Positions 52,810 through 62,628 of a stretch of DNA of 64,000 nucleotides are shown one piece after another (position 1 is the first letter of the stretch; each line of letters begins with the position of its first letter). Under the pieces are notes generated by a model. The model was given only the letters and a program-made list of their open reading frames with translations. It was not told the origin of the DNA and did not search any database. Origin of the DNA: Rhodococcus zopfii NBRC 100606 = JCM 9919 (GTDB lineage Bacteria > Actinomycetota > Actinomycetes > Mycobacteriales > Mycobacteriaceae); assembly GCF_001895025.1 (NCBI RefSeq), contig NZ_BCXI01000019.1, positions 86,011 through 150,010 on the forward strand, given 5' to 3'. A program made the translations under genes and the position numbers.

Positions 52810-55641
52810 TCAGCGGGCCGGGGCCGGGCCACGGATTTGAGCGAGGTAACGCTCGAGCAGTCCCTTGACCACCGGACCGGATGTCGCAGAACCGAATCCA
52901 CCGCCACGCACCAACGCCGTCACCACGACCTCGGGCGCCTCGAAAGGCACCACCGCGGAAAACCAGGCATTGAGGCCCTTTCCGGGCGCCGAGGGATCCT
53001 CCGCCGTGCCGGTCTTGGCACCGGCCGTCACCGGGAGGCTTGCGAGCGTACCGGCGGTACCGGCCGCGGCGGATGCCCGCATCCCCGCTCGCACGGGACC
53101 GAGTTCGTCCGCGAAGGACAGCCGACGAGGATCCGCGGTGGGAATGGGCACGGCGTCCGCCGGCCCGTAGGCCGCCGCGAGCTGAGGTGTCACCATCGCA
53201 CCGGTGGCGATGCCCGACGTCCAGCGCGCCACCTGCATCGGAGTCGCAGTGACGGTGCCCTGACCGATCCCCATCAAGAGCGTCGACCCCGGATACCAGG
53301 TTCCGCCGATACTTCCGACATTCTCCGGGGTGCCGAGGAAGCCCTCGGACTCGCTCGGCAGATCGATTCCCGATCGCGCGCCCGCCCCCAGTTCGGTGGC
53401 CGTCGTCGCCATGCGTTCGGGGCCGAGGAGGTCGGCAAGTTGATAGAAGTAGACGTTGTCCGACCACTGGATCGCACCGAGCAAACTGTTCCCACCCATC
53501 GGCTGCCAGTTCGCGAACGTGTGTCCCCCGTAGGTGTAGGACGCGCCGCCCGCGAGCACAGTGTCCGGCGACAAGACGTGGGTCGCCGCGTTCGCCGAGG
53601 CGACCACGATCTTGAAGGTCGAGCCCGGCGGCACGGCCGTCTGGACGGCGTGATTGAGCATCCGGCCCGGTCCGGATCCTTCGGTCTGCGCCGCAATCGC
53701 GGCCACGTCGGCCGGGGGTCCGTAGACGTTGTTGTCGTAGCCGGGGACGCTGGCCAGCGCCAGCACCGCCCCGGTGCGGGCGTCCATCACGACCGCCGCA
53801 CCGAGGTCGCCGCCGCTGCTACGCACGGCCTGCGCCAGCGCATCGGTGGCGGCCTGCTGCAGCCCGAGATCGAGGTGCAGCCGCAGATCGTGGCCCCGCA
53901 CCGGATCGACCCGCTCCCCTGTGCCGACCGGACGTCCGGACGGATCGACGTACACACACTGGCGGCCGTCGGTGCCGCGAAGCAACGCGTCGTACTGCTT
54001 CTCCAGCCCCGCCTTGCCGACCCGTGATCCGAGCGCGAGGTTCGGCCAGAACTGCATGTCCTGCACGTCCGCAATCCCGACGTACCCGAGGATCGATGCC
54101 AGCACCGCCCCCTGCGGGTACTGCCGGCGTCCCGTCGGGTATACGAGGACCCACGGCAGGTGGGCGTCGACGATCAGCCGAGCCTGCTCGGGCCCGACCC
54201 GTCCGAGCATGACCTGCAGCTCCCCGTCGCTGTTCCGGAGCTCCTCCCCGAGCTGGTCCGGGGTGATGCCGAGCAACGCCGCGAGTTGGTCGCGCACTGC
54301 CGGGTCCCCCTCGGCGAACATTCGCGCAACTACCGCGACGGTGTACTCGGCGACATTGACCGCGACCGGGACACCGGTGCGATCGAGGATCTGGCCGCGC
54401 TCGGCGGGCAGGCGGATGCAGCGCAGCATCTGCGTGTCGCTCGTTGCGCGCAGTTCCGTGCCGTGCGAGGTCTGCAGCTGCCAGGCGAACACCGACATCG
54501 CGACGAGCGATGCCGTCAGAGTCCCCGCACCCACCGACACGCCTCGCGGGAGCCGTCGCTTCCGCGGCTCGGTGGCCCACAAGGGCCGTGTCACACCGTC
54601 GCGGCGCACCGCGAGCACCAGCCCGATGGACACGAATCCGACGATCGAGGCCGTGCCCCCGTAGCTGAACACGGGAATCGGCATACCGGTATGCGGCAGC
54701 AGCGACAGACTCTGGGCGACCGAGACAGCGGTGTGGATCCCGAACAGGCCGCCGATGCCCGCCGCGACGAGTGCCCCCTCCCGGGTCCGTGCCGTTCGGG
54801 CGGCGAGCACCGAGCGCCACACGATGACCACGACGGCCAACACGACGGCCACCCCGGCGACCAAACCCCACCCGTACACCAGGCTCGCAAAGGCCAGGTC
54901 GTGCTCCGATTCGGGCAGGTACTCGGCCCTCAGGTCGTAATCCGGCTCGCGCCCGAGACCCCACCACCCCGCGCTGCCGATCGCGATGTCCGCCTGCCAC
55001 GCCGCCCAGCCCGATCCCTGTGGGTCGGCGTCGCGCGACAGGAACACGTGGATCCGTTCGAGCTGGTACGGGCGGAGAAACAGCACGGCCATAGGTAGCG
55101 AGAGCATCCCGATCGCGAACAAGGGGGCCAGCCGGAGCAACGGCACCCTGGCCAGGATCAGCATGAGCATCACAGTCGCCACGAGAACCACGGCGGTCGA
55201 CAGGTCGGGCTGCAGCGCGACCAGCGCGATCGGCACCGCAGCAACCAGCAGGACCGCAACGAACCTGCCGACCGTGTTCCCACCGGCCAGGATCGTGGCG
55301 GGAACCAGGACCAGGGCGAGCTTGGCCATTTCGGACGGTTGCAGAGTGAACAGGCCGAGGTCCAGCCAGCGCTGGGCACCCTTGGTCGCGATCCCGATCA
55401 GCGGCACCGCCACGAGCAGGACGACCGTGACGGTGAACAACACCCACCCGAACCTGCTCAGGGCGGCAATCCGCATGCGCGACGTGGCCCACATCGCGCC
55501 GAGCCCCACGACGGCGAGAATCGCGTGCCGCTCCGCGAGCGACGTCATGCCCGTCGAGACCATGTTGAGCATGCCGAGAACTACAAGGGCGACGGCCGCC
55601 GCGACGAGCCAGGGATCGGATTTCCGCCTATCCGCCTGCAC
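52810..55641 (-). CDS. natural fusion of SEDS glycosyltransferase (FtsW/RodA) and class B penicillin-binding protein
   Basis: A 943-residue protein. The first 380 residues or so are a SEDS domain with about ten helices: RWLDLGLFTLQPSEMAKLAL, QPDLSTAVVL, SEHDLAFASLVYGWG and TGMPIPVFSYGGTAS. A further helix (GAGTLTASLVAMSVFAW) leads to a complete class B transpeptidase: pedestal domain, Ser674 in STFK, Ser727 in SDN and KTG at 876-878. It would both polymerise and cross-link peptidoglycan, joining partners that are usually separate (RodA-PBP2, FtsW-FtsI). GTG 55641 has GGGAG five bases ahead and overlaps the preceding gene by 14 bases. Confidence 0.93.
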   Translation of the reverse strand: MQADRRKSDPWLVAAAVALVVLGMLNMVSTGMTSLAERHAILAVVGLGAMWATSRMRIAALSRFGWVLFTVTVVLLVAVPLIGIATKGAQRWLDLGLFTLQPSEMAKLALVLVPATILAGGNTVGRFVAVLLVAAVPIALVALQPDLSTAVVLVATVMLMLILARVPLLRLAPLFAIGMLSLPMAVLFLRPYQLERIHVFLSRDADPQGSGWAAWQADIAIGSAGWWGLGREPDYDLRAEYLPESEHDLAFASLVYGWGLVAGVAVVLAVVVIVWRSVLAARTARTREGALVAAGIGGLFGIHTAVSVAQSLSLLPHTGMPIPVFSYGGTASIVGFVSIGLVLAVRRDGVTRPLWATEPRKRRLPRGVSVGAGTLTASLVAMSVFAWQLQTSHGTELRATSDTQMLRCIRLPAERGQILDRTGVPVAVNVAEYTVAVVARMFAEGDPAVRDQLAALLGITPDQLGEELRNSDGELQVMLGRVGPEQARLIVDAHLPWVLVYPTGRRQYPQGAVLASILGYVGIADVQDMQFWPNLALGSRVGKAGLEKQYDALLRGTDGRQCVYVDPSGRPVGTGERVDPVRGHDLRLHLDLGLQQAATDALAQAVRSSGGDLGAAVVMDARTGAVLALASVPGYDNNVYGPPADVAAIAAQTEGSGPGRMLNHAVQTAVPPGSTFKIVVASANAATHVLSPDTVLAGGASYTYGGHTFANWQPMGGNSLLGAIQWSDNVYFYQLADLLGPERMATTATELGAGARSGIDLPSESEGFLGTPENVGSIGGTWYPGSTLLMGIGQGTVTATPMQVARWTSGIATGAMVTPQLAAAYGPADAVPIPTADPRRLSFADELGPVRAGMRASAAAGTAGTLASLPVTAGAKTGTAEDPSAPGKGLNAWFSAVVPFEAPEVVVTALVRGGGFGSATSGPVVKGLLERYLAQIRGPAPAR

Positions 55642-56992
55642 GTGGGCTCCCGTCCGAACAGGTGGCGTTCTCGGCGGGAACGTACACCGGCGCCGACGCG
55701 GCCGCGGCGGGGGCGGTGGTGATCGCGGCGACGGCCAGCGCCGATCCGGGAGGCAGGACGACGCTACCGATGCCGTATGTCTCCTGCCCACCCGGCGGCA
55801 CCGGCACCGTGACCGCACCACCCGGCAGGACCACACCCGTGCATCGGTCGTACACGGTCAGATTCCATGTCACCGCACCGACATTCGCGGCGGGATCGAC
55901 CCCGACATCGACCCGCATGGTGCACGGTTGCCCTGCCTCGCAGGCACCGTTGGCGAAGGTCGCGGCGACCCGCGTGATCGGTCCGGCTACGCCCGGAAGC
56001 GCGGTTTGCACGGGACCCGGTTCGGTCCCCGGCGGCGGTGCGGCTTCGGGCACCGGTGGCGGCGGCGAGACCGGGCTGATCTGATTCGGCATCGACGTAT
56101 CGACCGGATCGAGGAGCGTGTGCCAACCGCGATTCAGCTCCGACCACGCCTTGGGAGCCGCCCACACCATCCCGATGAGTATCAGGATCGCGATCAGCGC
56201 GAGTATCCATCGGCGCCGCGACGGCCTTCTCCTCTTGCGATGCCACACCTTCCCCGTGGGTGGATGCCAGCTGTTCGACGCGAGAGAGGACGCCTGGATC
56301 GGCTGGATCGGCACGTCCGGCTGCTCCACCACCGGCACATCCGGAAGAGCGCGCCCCTGTGCGGCCGAGACGAGCGCGGCGATCTGGCGCCGCTTCCGTT
56401 CCACCTCACTCGGGTCGAATTCCGTTGCGGCAGCGCGACGGGTCTTTTTCACCAGGTCGTCCGAATCCGGTCCCTCGGTGATCGACTCGGCGATCGCCTC
56501 CTCCAACCGGTCGGCGAATTCCGCACTGCGACTGTTCGCCGCGATCCGTCGAAGCAGATCCACCACCGCGCCGCGTAGCTCGCCCCAGGATTTCGCATTC
56601 CCGGCGCACTCGAGTGTGAGCTGTCCACTCTCGGACACCATCACGGCACCGCGTTGGAGGCTGGTCGGCTGACGGTCCCGGCCATATGCCAGTTCGAGCT
56701 GATCGACCACATCCGTGATGAGCAGAGCGGCCTGCGCGGGTGTCAGCGTCGCAACCGCAAGCAATCTTCGGAGAGTGACACCGCCGCCACCGGAGTCGTC
56801 ATCGATTCGTACGGCTGGTCCGGAGCGGGCCTCGAGGGGCTCGACGTTCCTCGCGTGGTGTCCCAAGACTGCTTCGATCATCGCGCATCCCGAAAACGCA
56901 AGGCCGCCCGCAGCTTTCAATACAGATCGGAGCGGGCGGGCGGTGGAACTTCTTGTGCCTTTCTCGCTTGCCGTACTCGTGCCGAAATCCAT
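55628..56992 (-). CDS. single-pass membrane protein with possible pseudokinase-like N-terminal region
   Basis: A 454-residue protein. The cytoplasmic part (about 40-170) has TLRRLLAVATLTPAQAALLITDVVDQL and LQRGAVMVSESGQLTLE. This resembles the catalytic-loop region of Ser/Thr kinases but lacks the HRD and DFG residues. One membrane helix (about 245-265, RRRWILALIAILILIGMVW) leads to a proline-rich linker and a beta-sandwich-like external domain with paired cysteines. The start may instead be ATG 56881. Translation is coupled to the SEDS-PBP gene by overlap, so it may regulate that enzyme. Confidence 0.65.
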   Translation of the reverse strand: MDFGTSTASEKGTRSSTARPLRSVLKAAGGLAFSGCAMIEAVLGHHARNVEPLEARSGPAVRIDDDSGGGGVTLRRLLAVATLTPAQAALLITDVVDQLELAYGRDRQPTSLQRGAVMVSESGQLTLECAGNAKSWGELRGAVVDLLRRIAANSRSAEFADRLEEAIAESITEGPDSDDLVKKTRRAAATEFDPSEVERKRRQIAALVSAAQGRALPDVPVVEQPDVPIQPIQASSLASNSWHPPTGKVWHRKRRRPSRRRWILALIAILILIGMVWAAPKAWSELNRGWHTLLDPVDTSMPNQISPVSPPPPVPEAAPPPGTEPGPVQTALPGVAGPITRVAATFANGACEAGQPCTMRVDVGVDPAANVGAVTWNLTVYDRCTGVVLPGGAVTVPVPPGGQETYGIGSVVLPPGSALAVAAITTAPAAAASAPVYVPAENATCSDGSPRAGG

Positions 56993-57187
56993 TGTGTGTC
57001 ATTTGCGCTCGAGTTGCCGCGGCTTTCGACCGAAACCTCGAGGTCTACCGGGGAGAGTTCCGGCTTCTGCCTCGGCTGGTCCTTCCTCGCCGAGGTCGAG
57101 GCCGTTACTGCGGGGAACGATAACCGGAATTACCTGCGCGCCTACCTCTACATCGCGACGTACGAATCGACGGCTTTGCCCGAACGA

Positions 57188-57928
57188 TCACCGGTTGCCG
57201 GCTGAATCCTCGGCTCGAGGACGAGCCGCGAAATGACGCTGGGCATCGAACGGCTCGAACCATGCCTGCACCGTCGCGAACAACGCGCGCTGCGGCAGCC
57301 AGAAGTCACCGAACGCCGCCTGCTCCGACAGCGGACCATCGGGACCGAGATCGGACCCGCCGACCGTCGCGCGCACGGTGTCCGCAACCCACAACTGGCG
57401 CGGGTTGGCCCGGAACCACTGACCGTTCGGAACGTGCCCGCCGAGCCGAACCTTGCCGACGCCGAGCATCGGTCCCGCGACGCGCCCCATCGCCGACAGC
57501 ACCGCGGGACTGTGCCAGAGCGCGTCCGGCATGATCTTGCCCGCCGCGTTCATGACGGTGGTCGACGGCGACGTGCTCATCCGAAGATCCCACTCGAGCT
57601 CGCGCCCGGCCGTGACGTGCAGGTCGGCCGGGCCGGTCCACTCGGCGCGGACGTCGGTCTGCTCGGTCCGGCTCAGCGCGTGGCCCAGGAACCGGGGACA
57701 GCTAAGTTCGGCCGGGGCGTCGCTGTAGACGGTCCATGCCCCGTCCGGGTCGCGGTGCCATACGGACGTGTAGCCGTCGCCGACGGAGTTGGCAGGGAAT
57801 CTGCGCAGCGCGAGGTAGTGGCCGCTCGCGAACGGGGCGCCGATCACCGCGTAGCCGGCGAATCGTTCTCCGGAGACGCGGGGCAGTTCACAGGACCGCT
57901 CTGCGGCTGATTGCGGGGTGGTGGTCAT
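57188..57928 (-). CDS. conserved hypothetical protein, beta-rich
   Basis: A 246-residue soluble protein of unrecognised family. The beta-rich first half has GYAVIGAPFASGHYLALRRFP, SVWHRDPDGAWTVYSDAP and LEWDLRMSTSPSTTVMNAAG. The second half is more helical and ends with AWFEPFDAQRHFAARP. It is lipocalin-like in its strand pattern, but this is only an impression. GGAGG lies six bases ahead of ATG 57928. It is divergent from the LuxR/HD gene at 58041, which could control it. Confidence 0.68.
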   Translation of the reverse strand: MTTTPQSAAERSCELPRVSGERFAGYAVIGAPFASGHYLALRRFPANSVGDGYTSVWHRDPDGAWTVYSDAPAELSCPRFLGHALSRTEQTDVRAEWTGPADLHVTAGRELEWDLRMSTSPSTTVMNAAGKIMPDALWHSPAVLSAMGRVAGPMLGVGKVRLGGHVPNGQWFRANPRQLWVADTVRATVGGSDLGPDGPLSEQAAFGDFWLPQRALFATVQAWFEPFDAQRHFAARPRAEDSAGNR

Positions 57929-58040
57929 GATCGTCCTCCCAGGTTTTCGGGTACTTCGATCGTGCGCCGCGCGCGCCGCAGGGTCATGGGGCCGATGCCT
58001 CATCTTCCGTACCTGGGCGCCTGCCGACCACACTGGGAGG

Positions 58041-59588
58041 ATGTCGCCCAGCGATGAGGGTCCCCGGCGAGCCGAACTGGTCGCCGCGCTGTCCCTCGCG
58101 ATCGATCTCGGTCTTGGTCAGCCGATGGAGCACATGCTCCGCTCGGCACTGATCGCCACGCGCATCGCGGACCGGATGGGACTGAGCCCGGAGCAGCGGG
58201 CCGTCGTGTACTACGCGAACCTGGTCGCGTGGATCGGATGCCACGCCGACTCGCACGAACTGGCGCGCATGTTCGGCGACGACATCGTCTTCCGCGCCGA
58301 CACCTACTCGGTCGACATGACCGGGCTGCCGTTCCTGCGGCTGCTGCTCAGTCACGCCGGGCGTGGTCTCCCCCAGGCCGAGCGCAGCGTCCGGGTCGCC
58401 GCGTTCCTGTTCACCGCGCGCCGGCAGATGTCCGAGCTCATCCGGTCCCATTGCGGCTCTGCGAGCGTCCTCTCCGACCGCATCGGGCTGGACCCGCAGG
58501 TCGGGGCGATGCTGGCCTTCACCTTCGAACGGTGGGACGGCGCGGGGCTGCCGGCCGGTGCGCGCGGTGACGCGATACCCGTCGAGATGCACATCGTGCA
58601 TCTGGCCGACGTCGCCGAGGTGCACCTGCGCACCGGTGGACCGGAGAAGGCGATCTCCGTGACGAGGGCGCGCAGCGGAACTCAGTTCTGTCCGCGTGTG
58701 GTGGGGGCGTTCGACGATGCCGCGGCCGAAATCACCGCGGGCGTGCTCGAACAGGATGCGTGGTCGGCGGCGCTAGCCCAGGCACCGGATCGACACGACA
58801 TTTTGAGCGGCCCCGAACTGGACGAATTGTTGCGTGCGATGGCCGATTTCGTCGACCTGAAATGTCCTTTTCTGCTCGGTCATTCGAGGCAGGTTGCAGA
58901 TCTGGCGGCTGCCGCGGGACGGCACCGAGGGCTGTCCGACGCGGGCGTCGAACTCCTCTACCGCGCCGGGCTGGTGCACGGTCTGGGGCGGATGGGCGTG
59001 CCCAACCAGATCTGGGAGAAGCCGGGGCCGCTCACCACAGCGGAGTGGGAGCGGGTCCGGTTGTATCCGTATCTGACGGGCCGGATCCTCAGTCGCGTAG
59101 GTGGATTGGAACCGGTCGTCGCGCTCGCGCAGACGCATCGCGAACGGCTCGACGGATCCGGCTATCCCAACGGGCTGCGCGGCGTCGACCTGAGCGTCCC
59201 GGCTCGAATACTCGCAGCCGCGGAGACCTACCAACGACTACGCGAACCCCGACCGCACCGGCAGGCACTCACCGCCGAGGATGCGGCCGCGCGGATGCGC
59301 CGCGACGCGGGAGCCGGACGGTTCGACACGGAAGCGGTCGAGACCGTGCTGGCTGCCGCCGGGCACCGGGCCAAGCGACGGGCACCCTGGCCGGCCGGGT
59401 TAACCGGGCGGGAGGTGGAGGTGCTCAGACTCGTCGCCCTGGGGCACTCGAACCGGCAGATCGCGACCGAACTGCACATCACCCACAAGACGACGCGCAA
59501 CCACGTCGAGCATCTCTACACCAAACTCGGCGTCCACAACCGAACGCAAGCCGGGCTTGCGGCCATCGATCTCGGGTTGACTCGATAA
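58041..59588 (+). CDS. LuxR-type regulator with degenerate HD-GYP domains
   Basis: A 515-residue protein. Two HD-GYP-like modules are visible. The first (about 1-210) ends in ERWDGAGLPAGARG. The second (about 265-430) has HSRQVADLA, LVHGLGRMGVPNQIWEKPGPL and HRERLDGSGYPNGL. The HD pair of the second is changed to HG, so it is unlikely to hydrolyse c-di-GMP. The last 65 residues are a LuxR HTH (LTGREVEVLRLVALGHSNRQIATELHI). It is probably a sensor that binds rather than cleaves its ligand. ATG 58041 has GGAGG too close, so the start is not certain. Confidence 0.82.
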   Translation: MSPSDEGPRRAELVAALSLAIDLGLGQPMEHMLRSALIATRIADRMGLSPEQRAVVYYANLVAWIGCHADSHELARMFGDDIVFRADTYSVDMTGLPFLRLLLSHAGRGLPQAERSVRVAAFLFTARRQMSELIRSHCGSASVLSDRIGLDPQVGAMLAFTFERWDGAGLPAGARGDAIPVEMHIVHLADVAEVHLRTGGPEKAISVTRARSGTQFCPRVVGAFDDAAAEITAGVLEQDAWSAALAQAPDRHDILSGPELDELLRAMADFVDLKCPFLLGHSRQVADLAAAAGRHRGLSDAGVELLYRAGLVHGLGRMGVPNQIWEKPGPLTTAEWERVRLYPYLTGRILSRVGGLEPVVALAQTHRERLDGSGYPNGLRGVDLSVPARILAAAETYQRLREPRPHRQALTAEDAAARMRRDAGAGRFDTEAVETVLAAAGHRAKRRAPWPAGLTGREVEVLRLVALGHSNRQIATELHITHKTTRNHVEHLYTKLGVHNRTQAGLAAIDLGLTR

Positions 59589-59731
59589 CCCGCGCCATCG
59601 TTGGTGGGTGCGCGCTCCCCTGGACTGCCCGCGAACTGCGGCGATGGGCTTCTTCTCGGCGCCGCCTCAAGAATCCGCTTCCACCTACCACGCCGCTTCG
59701 TCCGACGTGATCTCAACGAAAGGCGCTCGCC

Positions 59732-61251
59732 ATGACCCACGATGGCTCCACCCCGTCGTCTTCCGACGCCGCGACCATCGATCACGGCCGCACGTTCACC
59801 AGCCTCGACCCGCGCGACGAGTCCGTTCTCGGCCGATACCCCATCATGGACGCCGCCGACGTCGCCACCACCGTCGACCGTGCCCGCACCTCCGCACGAT
59901 GGTGTGGCCAGCTCGGACTCCGTGGCCGCCGCGAGTTGTTGCTGGAGTTCAAGAAAGTCATTGCCACAGAGTCCGATTCGCTGGTGTCCGTGATATCCGC
60001 CGAAACCGGGAAGCCGCACGACGCCGGCTTCTTCGAGGTGATGCTCACCGTCGAGTACCTAGATTGGGCCGCGCGCAATGCGCAGAAGGTGCTCCGTCCG
60101 CGACGTGTCCCGTCGGCTGTGCCATCGATGAATCAGAAGGCGATCGTCGAGTACCTGCCTCTCAGAGTTGTCGGCGTCATCGGGTCGTGGAACTTCCCCG
60201 CCTTCACGCCGATGGGCTCGATCTCGTTCGCCCTCGCCGCGGGTAATGCGGTGGTGTTCAAGCCCTCCGAGCTCACGCCAGGCGTCGGGACGTGGTTCGA
60301 AAAGACTTGGGTGTCCGTGGTTCCCGGCCATCCGGTGCTCCAGGTCGTTACGGGCTTCGAGAGACCGGCGCGTCCCTTGCGCGATCCGGTGTCGACAAGA
60401 TCGCGTTCACCGGTTCCGGTGCCACGGCGCGCAAAGTGATGGCGGTATGTGCCGAGACACTGACCCCGATGATCGCCGAATGCGGCGGTAAGGACGCAGT
60501 GATCGTCGCCGAGGATGCCGACCTCGACAAAGCCGCCGAAGCCACAGCATTCGGGACAGTCCTGAACGCGGGGCAGGCGTGCGTGGGTGTCGAACGCATC
60601 TATGTGGCAGCACCCGTGTACCAGCAGTTTGTCGACAAGCTCACCGCCGCCCTCTCTCGCGCTCGGCCGGGACCGGAAGACACTGCAACCTACGGGCCGA
60701 TGACATTGCCGCGCCAGGTCGACATCGTGCGACGGCACATCCTCGACGCCCTCGATCACGGCGCGACCGCGGTGATGGGCGGACTCGATTCCGTCCGCGA
60801 CCGCTACATCGAACCGGTCGTTCTGAAGGATGTGCCCGATACCTCCGCAGCAGTTCAGGAGGAGACCTTCGGTCCGACGGCAGTCGTCGAGCCGGTACGT
60901 GACCTCGACGACGCCGTCGAACGAGCCAACAGCACGCACTATGGCCTGGGTGCGTCGGTGTTCAGCCGCAACAAGAAGAAGGGACTGCAGACGGCACGAC
61001 GAATCCGCAGCGGCGCGGTTTCCGTGAACAGCGTAGGCAGCTTCGGGACCGTCCCCAACCTACCGTTCGGCGGCGTCGGTGAGTCCGGGTTCGGCAGGAT
61101 CCACGGTGCAGATGGACTGCGTGAGTTCAGCCGACCCCACTCGGTGACGGTGGAGAGGTTCCGGCCGCCACTCAACCTGTTGTCGGTTGAACCTTCTGAA
61201 CGCGACATGAAGATCGCGAAGCGGATGTTCCGGATGCGGCACGCGCGGTGA
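59732..61251 (+). pseudogene. NAD(P)-dependent aldehyde dehydrogenase interrupted by a single-base frameshift
   Basis: Two overlapping frames together give one full aldehyde dehydrogenase of about 505 residues. The first frame (59732 onward) has the coenzyme segment GVIGSWNFPAFTPMG and VFKPSELTPG. Near 60360 it breaks after VLQVVTGF; the other frame continues GETGASLARSGVDKIAFTGSGA. It then shows ECGGKD (general-base Glu), NAGQACVG (catalytic Cys), EETFGP and NLPFGGVGESGFGR. TTCGAGAG where TTCGGAGAG is expected points to loss of one G. It is either a sequencing slip or a recent pseudogene. GAAAGG precedes the ATG. Confidence 0.85.
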
Positions 61252-61317
61252 TTCGGGATCGCGCTGTGTGAAGCGCGAGGTGTGGCACCTGCATCGGAAG
61301 GAGCGCAGTTCCTGAAG

Positions 61318-61785
61318 TCAAACTCTCCCATGCATCAGGTCGAGGAGCCTGCCCAAGATCAGCTGCGGGTATCCGTCCACGAACTGCTGCTCGAACGATC
61401 CTTCGACGAATCGCGCGGCTCGGAAGATCGCGGTGAGATACCCCAGGCATTCCTCCGCGGTGCACTCCGCGATTCTCGCGGTGGGATCGGCGTCCGATGG
61501 ACCTACGACTTCCAACCAATTGGTCCAATCGAACGGCACCACCAGACCAGCCCCATTCAAATAGTCGACCAGCGCGTTCGCCTCGGCCTCCGGGAACTGA
61601 GACTGTGGGTTCCGTGCTGCATCACCGCCCACGAAGCGCGGAGCGAACCGCTCCACACGCTGAAGGAGTTCACGAAGGTGATCCCACGTTTCGGGCGATG
61701 TTGCAGCCAAAGCTGCGGACAACGGTGCACCGAGATCGGCAACCGCGAGTTCGCCGCACACTCGGTCGAGCTGTTTACGCGTCAA
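61318..61785 (-). CDS. DUF6508-like protein
   Basis: A 155-residue soluble protein. The core is ALVDYLNGAGLVVPFDWTNWL, AEECLGYLTAIFRAARFVEGSFEQQFVDG and LILGRLLDLM, as in DUF6508, whose function is unknown. No ATG is available; TTG 61785 is the first possible start. The frame is open upstream and continues the glycosylase-like sequence (YLDHPSSGGKKKRVATALT), so the two may be one fused reading frame created by decay or deletion. Confidence 0.65.
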   Translation of the reverse strand: MTRKQLDRVCGELAVADLGAPLSAALAATSPETWDHLRELLQRVERFAPRFVGGDAARNPQSQFPEAEANALVDYLNGAGLVVPFDWTNWLEVVGPSDADPTARIAECTAEECLGYLTAIFRAARFVEGSFEQQFVDGYPQLILGRLLDLMHGRV

Positions 61786-62480
61786 CGCCGTGGCGACACG
61801 CTTCTTCTTGCCACCACTCGACGGATGGTCGAGATAGATGAAGGTCCCCGGCGCCGGTCGTGCTCGAGCTGCGTAAATCTGTTGTTGCCGTCGAGCTCCA
61901 AACCGAACAGATCCGAGACCTCACGGACCGCTTGTACGCCGATTACCGCAAAGACCGGGCTTCCTTCGCGGCCGCCAACACCTTCGGGAGGTACCTCGTC
62001 GCACACGTATGACGCGCCTCGGCGACACCGATCTCGTTCTGGCTCTTGCAGTGCACAACCTCCGTGAGTGCGTAGTCGACACCGGGGTTTGCGTCAGGAA
62101 TCAGTTCGAATGCGCGCTGCCGAACCGCCGCCCTGAAGCACAGCGCCGGACCAGCCGCCGTCGGGTAACGGACTGTATTTGCCGTCACGGATCTGTCCCG
62201 GGCCGCCGTCGAGCCGGCCGGTGAAGTACCGAACGGATTCGGCGACGTCGTCGCCCCAGCGTGGGTACGCCTCGTGCGGATCGATCGAAGGATTGCTACT
62301 GATGAAAACCAGGCGTGCCCGGTCGAGGTGACCTGTCCACGGTTCGGGAACCTGTTGTTCCTGTAGAGGCACATCCTGGACGGAAACGATCTTCGAGCAC
62401 GGCAAGTCGTCGCCAGCCTTGCACCGCGCCAGGAGTTCGCAATGGATGATCGATTCCAGCACACGGTTGTCGGCGTTCAA
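61786..62480 (-). pseudogene. uracil-DNA-glycosylase-superfamily protein with several frameshifts
   Basis: Reading across frames gives a coherent protein. From TTG 62480 it has LDRARLVFISSNPSIDPHE and YPRWGDDVAESVRYF. After a shift near 62143 comes ALTEVVHCKSQNEIGV with CATRYLPKVLAAA; after a shift near 61962 come FAVIGVQAVREVSDLFGLELDG and NNRFTQLEHDRR; after a last shift near 61848 comes FIYLDHPSSGGKKKR. The NPS and HCKS motifs are of UDG-superfamily type. At least two shifts fit loss of one base in a run of C or G. Decay is likely, though sequence error cannot be excluded. Confidence 0.72.
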
Positions 62481-62628
62481 CCTGCCCCTTCACCCGAATT
62501 GGTCTGACCGGCAGCAGGATAATTGATGTCACGCACTGTTCCACAACCGGTTCAGCACAGCCCTTCGACGCACCCTCTCGCAGGCGAAACGAGCAAGTAG
62601 TCAGCCTTGTCCTACTACACGCGTCAAG

